NCBI GenBank assembly: GCA_964603985.1
Contig: CAZRXG010000048.1
Location: 1-24,768 of the forward strand
Length of the DNA: 24,768 nucleotides
Direction of reading: 5' to 3'
From: CAZRXG01 sp964603985
Lineage (GTDB): Bacteria > Chloroflexota > Anaerolineae > Aggregatilineales > UBA3940
A model generated the notes under the pieces. It searched no databases. It worked only from the letters and a program-made list of their open reading frames with translations, and was not told the origin of the DNA. The position numbers and the translations under genes were made by a program. Shown in pieces: positions 23,483-24,768 of the stretch (position 1 is its first letter; every line of letters begins with the position of its first letter).

Positions 23483-24376
23483 TCAGGTCTTACTGGCCTG
23501 GTTCTTACGTCGCGCCTCGGCTGCGGCCTCCGTGATCTCCCGGATGTCTGAAAACTCACGTTCGGACGTGATCGTGCCGACGGCGAGCGTCATCAGCCCG
23601 ACGGTGCGCTCGTCCTCTGCTCCCTCGATCTTGATGCCACCCTGCTCGCGGTCGATGAATGAGTAGTGGCTCTGTACTTCGTCGTCGAAACGCTTGCGGA
23701 CCTTGTCCCTGATCTCGTCGGCGTGCTCTCGTTTGGTGATGAGGACGAAGTTGTCATTTCCGGCGTGACCGATGAAGTCATCCGGGCTGCCATGCTCGTC
23801 GACGATCTCGTTGATCAGCATGGCGGTGAAACGCAGCACCTCGTCCCCGGCGACAAAGCCGTACTTGTCGCGGAAGGGGTCGAAGTGATTGATACGCATG
23901 TCGAGGTAAGCCCAGTCGCCCTTACGGATCAGCTCGCGCAACTGGTCTTCGATCAGGCGGCCACTGGGCAGGCCGGAGCGCGGGTCGGTCAGGCCCAGGC
24001 GCTCGGTGGCGCGGATGGCGTTGGCGATGCGCAGCTCCAGCTCTTCGATGTCGAAGGGTTTGGTGATATAGTCGTCGGCTCCCAGCTCCAGCCCGGCGAG
24101 GATGTCGCTGCGGTCGTCCTTGTCGGTCAGGAAGATGACGGGGATGTGCCGGGTTCGGGTGTTGGTGCGCAGCGTCTTGCAGACCGTGTAGCCGTCGGTA
24201 TCAGGCAGGTTGATGTCGAGCACGATCAACTGCGGGAGCTGCTGCTGTGTTTTTTCCATCGCCTTGTCACCGCGCCGCACGGTCTCAATGTCGTAGCCCT
24301 GGCCGGTGAAGTAGATCTTGAGCATGTTGGCGATGTCAGAATCGTCTTCGACAACCAGTATTCTACCTTTGGACAT
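23483..24376 (-). CDS. response regulator with degenerate GGDEF domain
   Basis: A 297-residue protein. The receiver (residues 4-124) is complete: D11/D12, phospho-acceptor D54 in IVLDINLP, T84, and K106 in YITKPF. Residues 128-290 are recognisably GGDEF by LTDPRSGLP (129-137) and KYGFVAGDEVLRF (171-183). The signature GGDEF, however, reads GNDNF (206-210), and the metal-binding Asp before HF is N163. Diguanylate cyclase activity is therefore unlikely; it may bind GTP or a partner protein instead. AGGGGAGG (24388-24395) lies 11 nt before the ATG. It is the first gene of the signalling operon, directly upstream of the giant kinase, and is the obvious candidate partner. Altered GGDEF domains in such a position often serve as output adaptors, but this is inference. 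Confidence 0.92.
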   Translation of the reverse strand: MSKGRILVVEDDSDIANMLKIYFTGQGYDIETVRRGDKAMEKTQQQLPQLIVLDINLPDTDGYTVCKTLRTNTRTRHIPVIFLTDKDDRSDILAGLELGADDYITKPFDIEELELRIANAIRATERLGLTDPRSGLPSGRLIEDQLRELIRKGDWAYLDMRINHFDPFRDKYGFVAGDEVLRFTAMLINEIVDEHGSPDDFIGHAGNDNFVLITKREHADEIRDKVRKRFDDEVQSHYSFIDREQGGIKIEGAEDERTVGLMTLAVGTITSEREFSDIREITEAAAEARRKNQASKT

Positions 24377-24502
24377 TCTATTGCATACCTCCCCTTTGCA
24401 GGGTCGCGAACTGCCCGGTGGCGGTCGCGTTGTTGCGGGGATAAGGCCGCCGTTTCACCCGTTGTTATGGGCGTTAAGCGCGCGGGCCGTTTCCCTTCCA
24501 TT

Positions 24503-24526
24503 ATTATAGTGCAAAATTGTTTTGCA
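24503..24526 (-). promoter_or_regulatory. TATAAT with adjacent 7-bp dyad before the REC-GGDEF gene
   Basis: On the minus strand TATAAT occupies 24503-24508. Immediately upstream is a perfect dyad, TGCAAAA/TTTTGCA with a 3-nt spacer (24510-24526), filling the place of the -35/-10 spacer. No good -35 hexamer is seen. A regulator binding this dyad would control the operon. The leader would be about 120 nt. Confidence 0.45.
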
Positions 24527-24632
24527 GGCTGGCGTGCCGATTACCAGTTTGTAACAATAAGCAATGTACACACGAATGACCGGTCAGCAAGCGCGATCTT
24601 TCCCCCCGGCGCTCGATGAACTTCAACTATTC

Positions 24633-24768
24633 ACTGAGCCTTGCATATACTGCTGAACTGCTCCTCGATTGTGCTGATTGTGGCACTGCCCTCACCCATC
24701 TCGGACGGTCAAACCGTCCTCGATTCGCCCTCTCCCTAAGCGACCTCTGGTCGCCGGGAGAAGGGCAG
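24633..24768 (+). repeat. cloverleaf-like repeat family I, copy D (cut by window end)
   Basis: It begins ACTGAGCCTTGCATATACTG; the hairpin GGACGGT/ACCGTCC (24703-24719) is perfectly paired. The CCCTCTCCC hairpin carries a GCGACC-TCT-GGTCGC insertion in its loop, a palindrome like the extra one in copy A but at another position. The right part lies beyond the window. Confidence 0.8.

Larger units (their letters stand above)
24377..24768. other. upstream region of the signalling operon, no gene
   Basis: It holds the ribosome site and leader of the REC-GGDEF gene, a -10-like element with an adjacent dyad (24503-24526), and the beginning of repeat family I copy D from 24633. No coding frame with a recognisable product occurs here. 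Confidence 0.6.

Overview
The window is about 25 kb of GC-rich bacterial DNA. The gene content points to a Chloroflexota, probably Anaerolineae-like, organism: a very large multi-GAF histidine kinase, a 7TM-PAS histidine kinase, a single-TM Ser/Thr kinase with a charged tail, a Tat-exported SH3b/YkuD L,D-transpeptidase and a TIR domain fused to a receiver. This placement is inference from gene style; no rRNA or marker phylogeny is available. No tRNA, rRNA, CRISPR array, transposase or phage gene was seen.

Layout. 1-379: intergenic repeats. 380-2230 (-): ftsH, a membrane AAA+/M41 protease. 2231-2920: intergenic, with a cloverleaf-like repeat and a TTACGCAGTT inverted repeat. 2921-5893 (+): membrane histidine kinase with a 7TM sensor, four PAS domains (two nearly identical) and a kinase core. 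5894-6684: repeats and a possible promoter. 6685-8241 (+): transmembrane Ser/Thr kinase ending in a Glu/Lys/Asp-only tail, followed by a good terminator and a second cloverleaf repeat. 8697-9797 (-) and 10069-11142 (+): divergent L,D-transpeptidase and aldo/keto reductase genes sharing a short promoter region built around an 11-bp inverted repeat. 11441-12508 (+): membrane-anchored strictosidine synthase/SMP-30-like beta-propeller. The last two genes look lower in GC than their neighbours.

12558-24376 (-) is a signalling block: REC plus degenerate GGDEF (24376-23483), a 2959-residue kinase with about 13 GAF and 3 PAS domains (23423-14544), a receiver with a long AEAEPPKE-repeat tail (14403-13666), and a receiver without its phospho-acceptor Asp fused to a TIR domain (13382-12558). 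The first two genes are 59 nt apart and probably form one operon. The other two have plausible promoters of their own. The parsimonious reading is that the giant kinase integrates many inputs, the two intact receivers are candidate phosphotransfer partners, and the pseudo-receiver-TIR protein is a downstream effector or scaffold. No such pairing can be proved from sequence alone.

At least three families of structured intergenic repeats are scattered through the window. The best, with four copies, shows compensatory changes in one hairpin stem, which suggests the fold itself is maintained.
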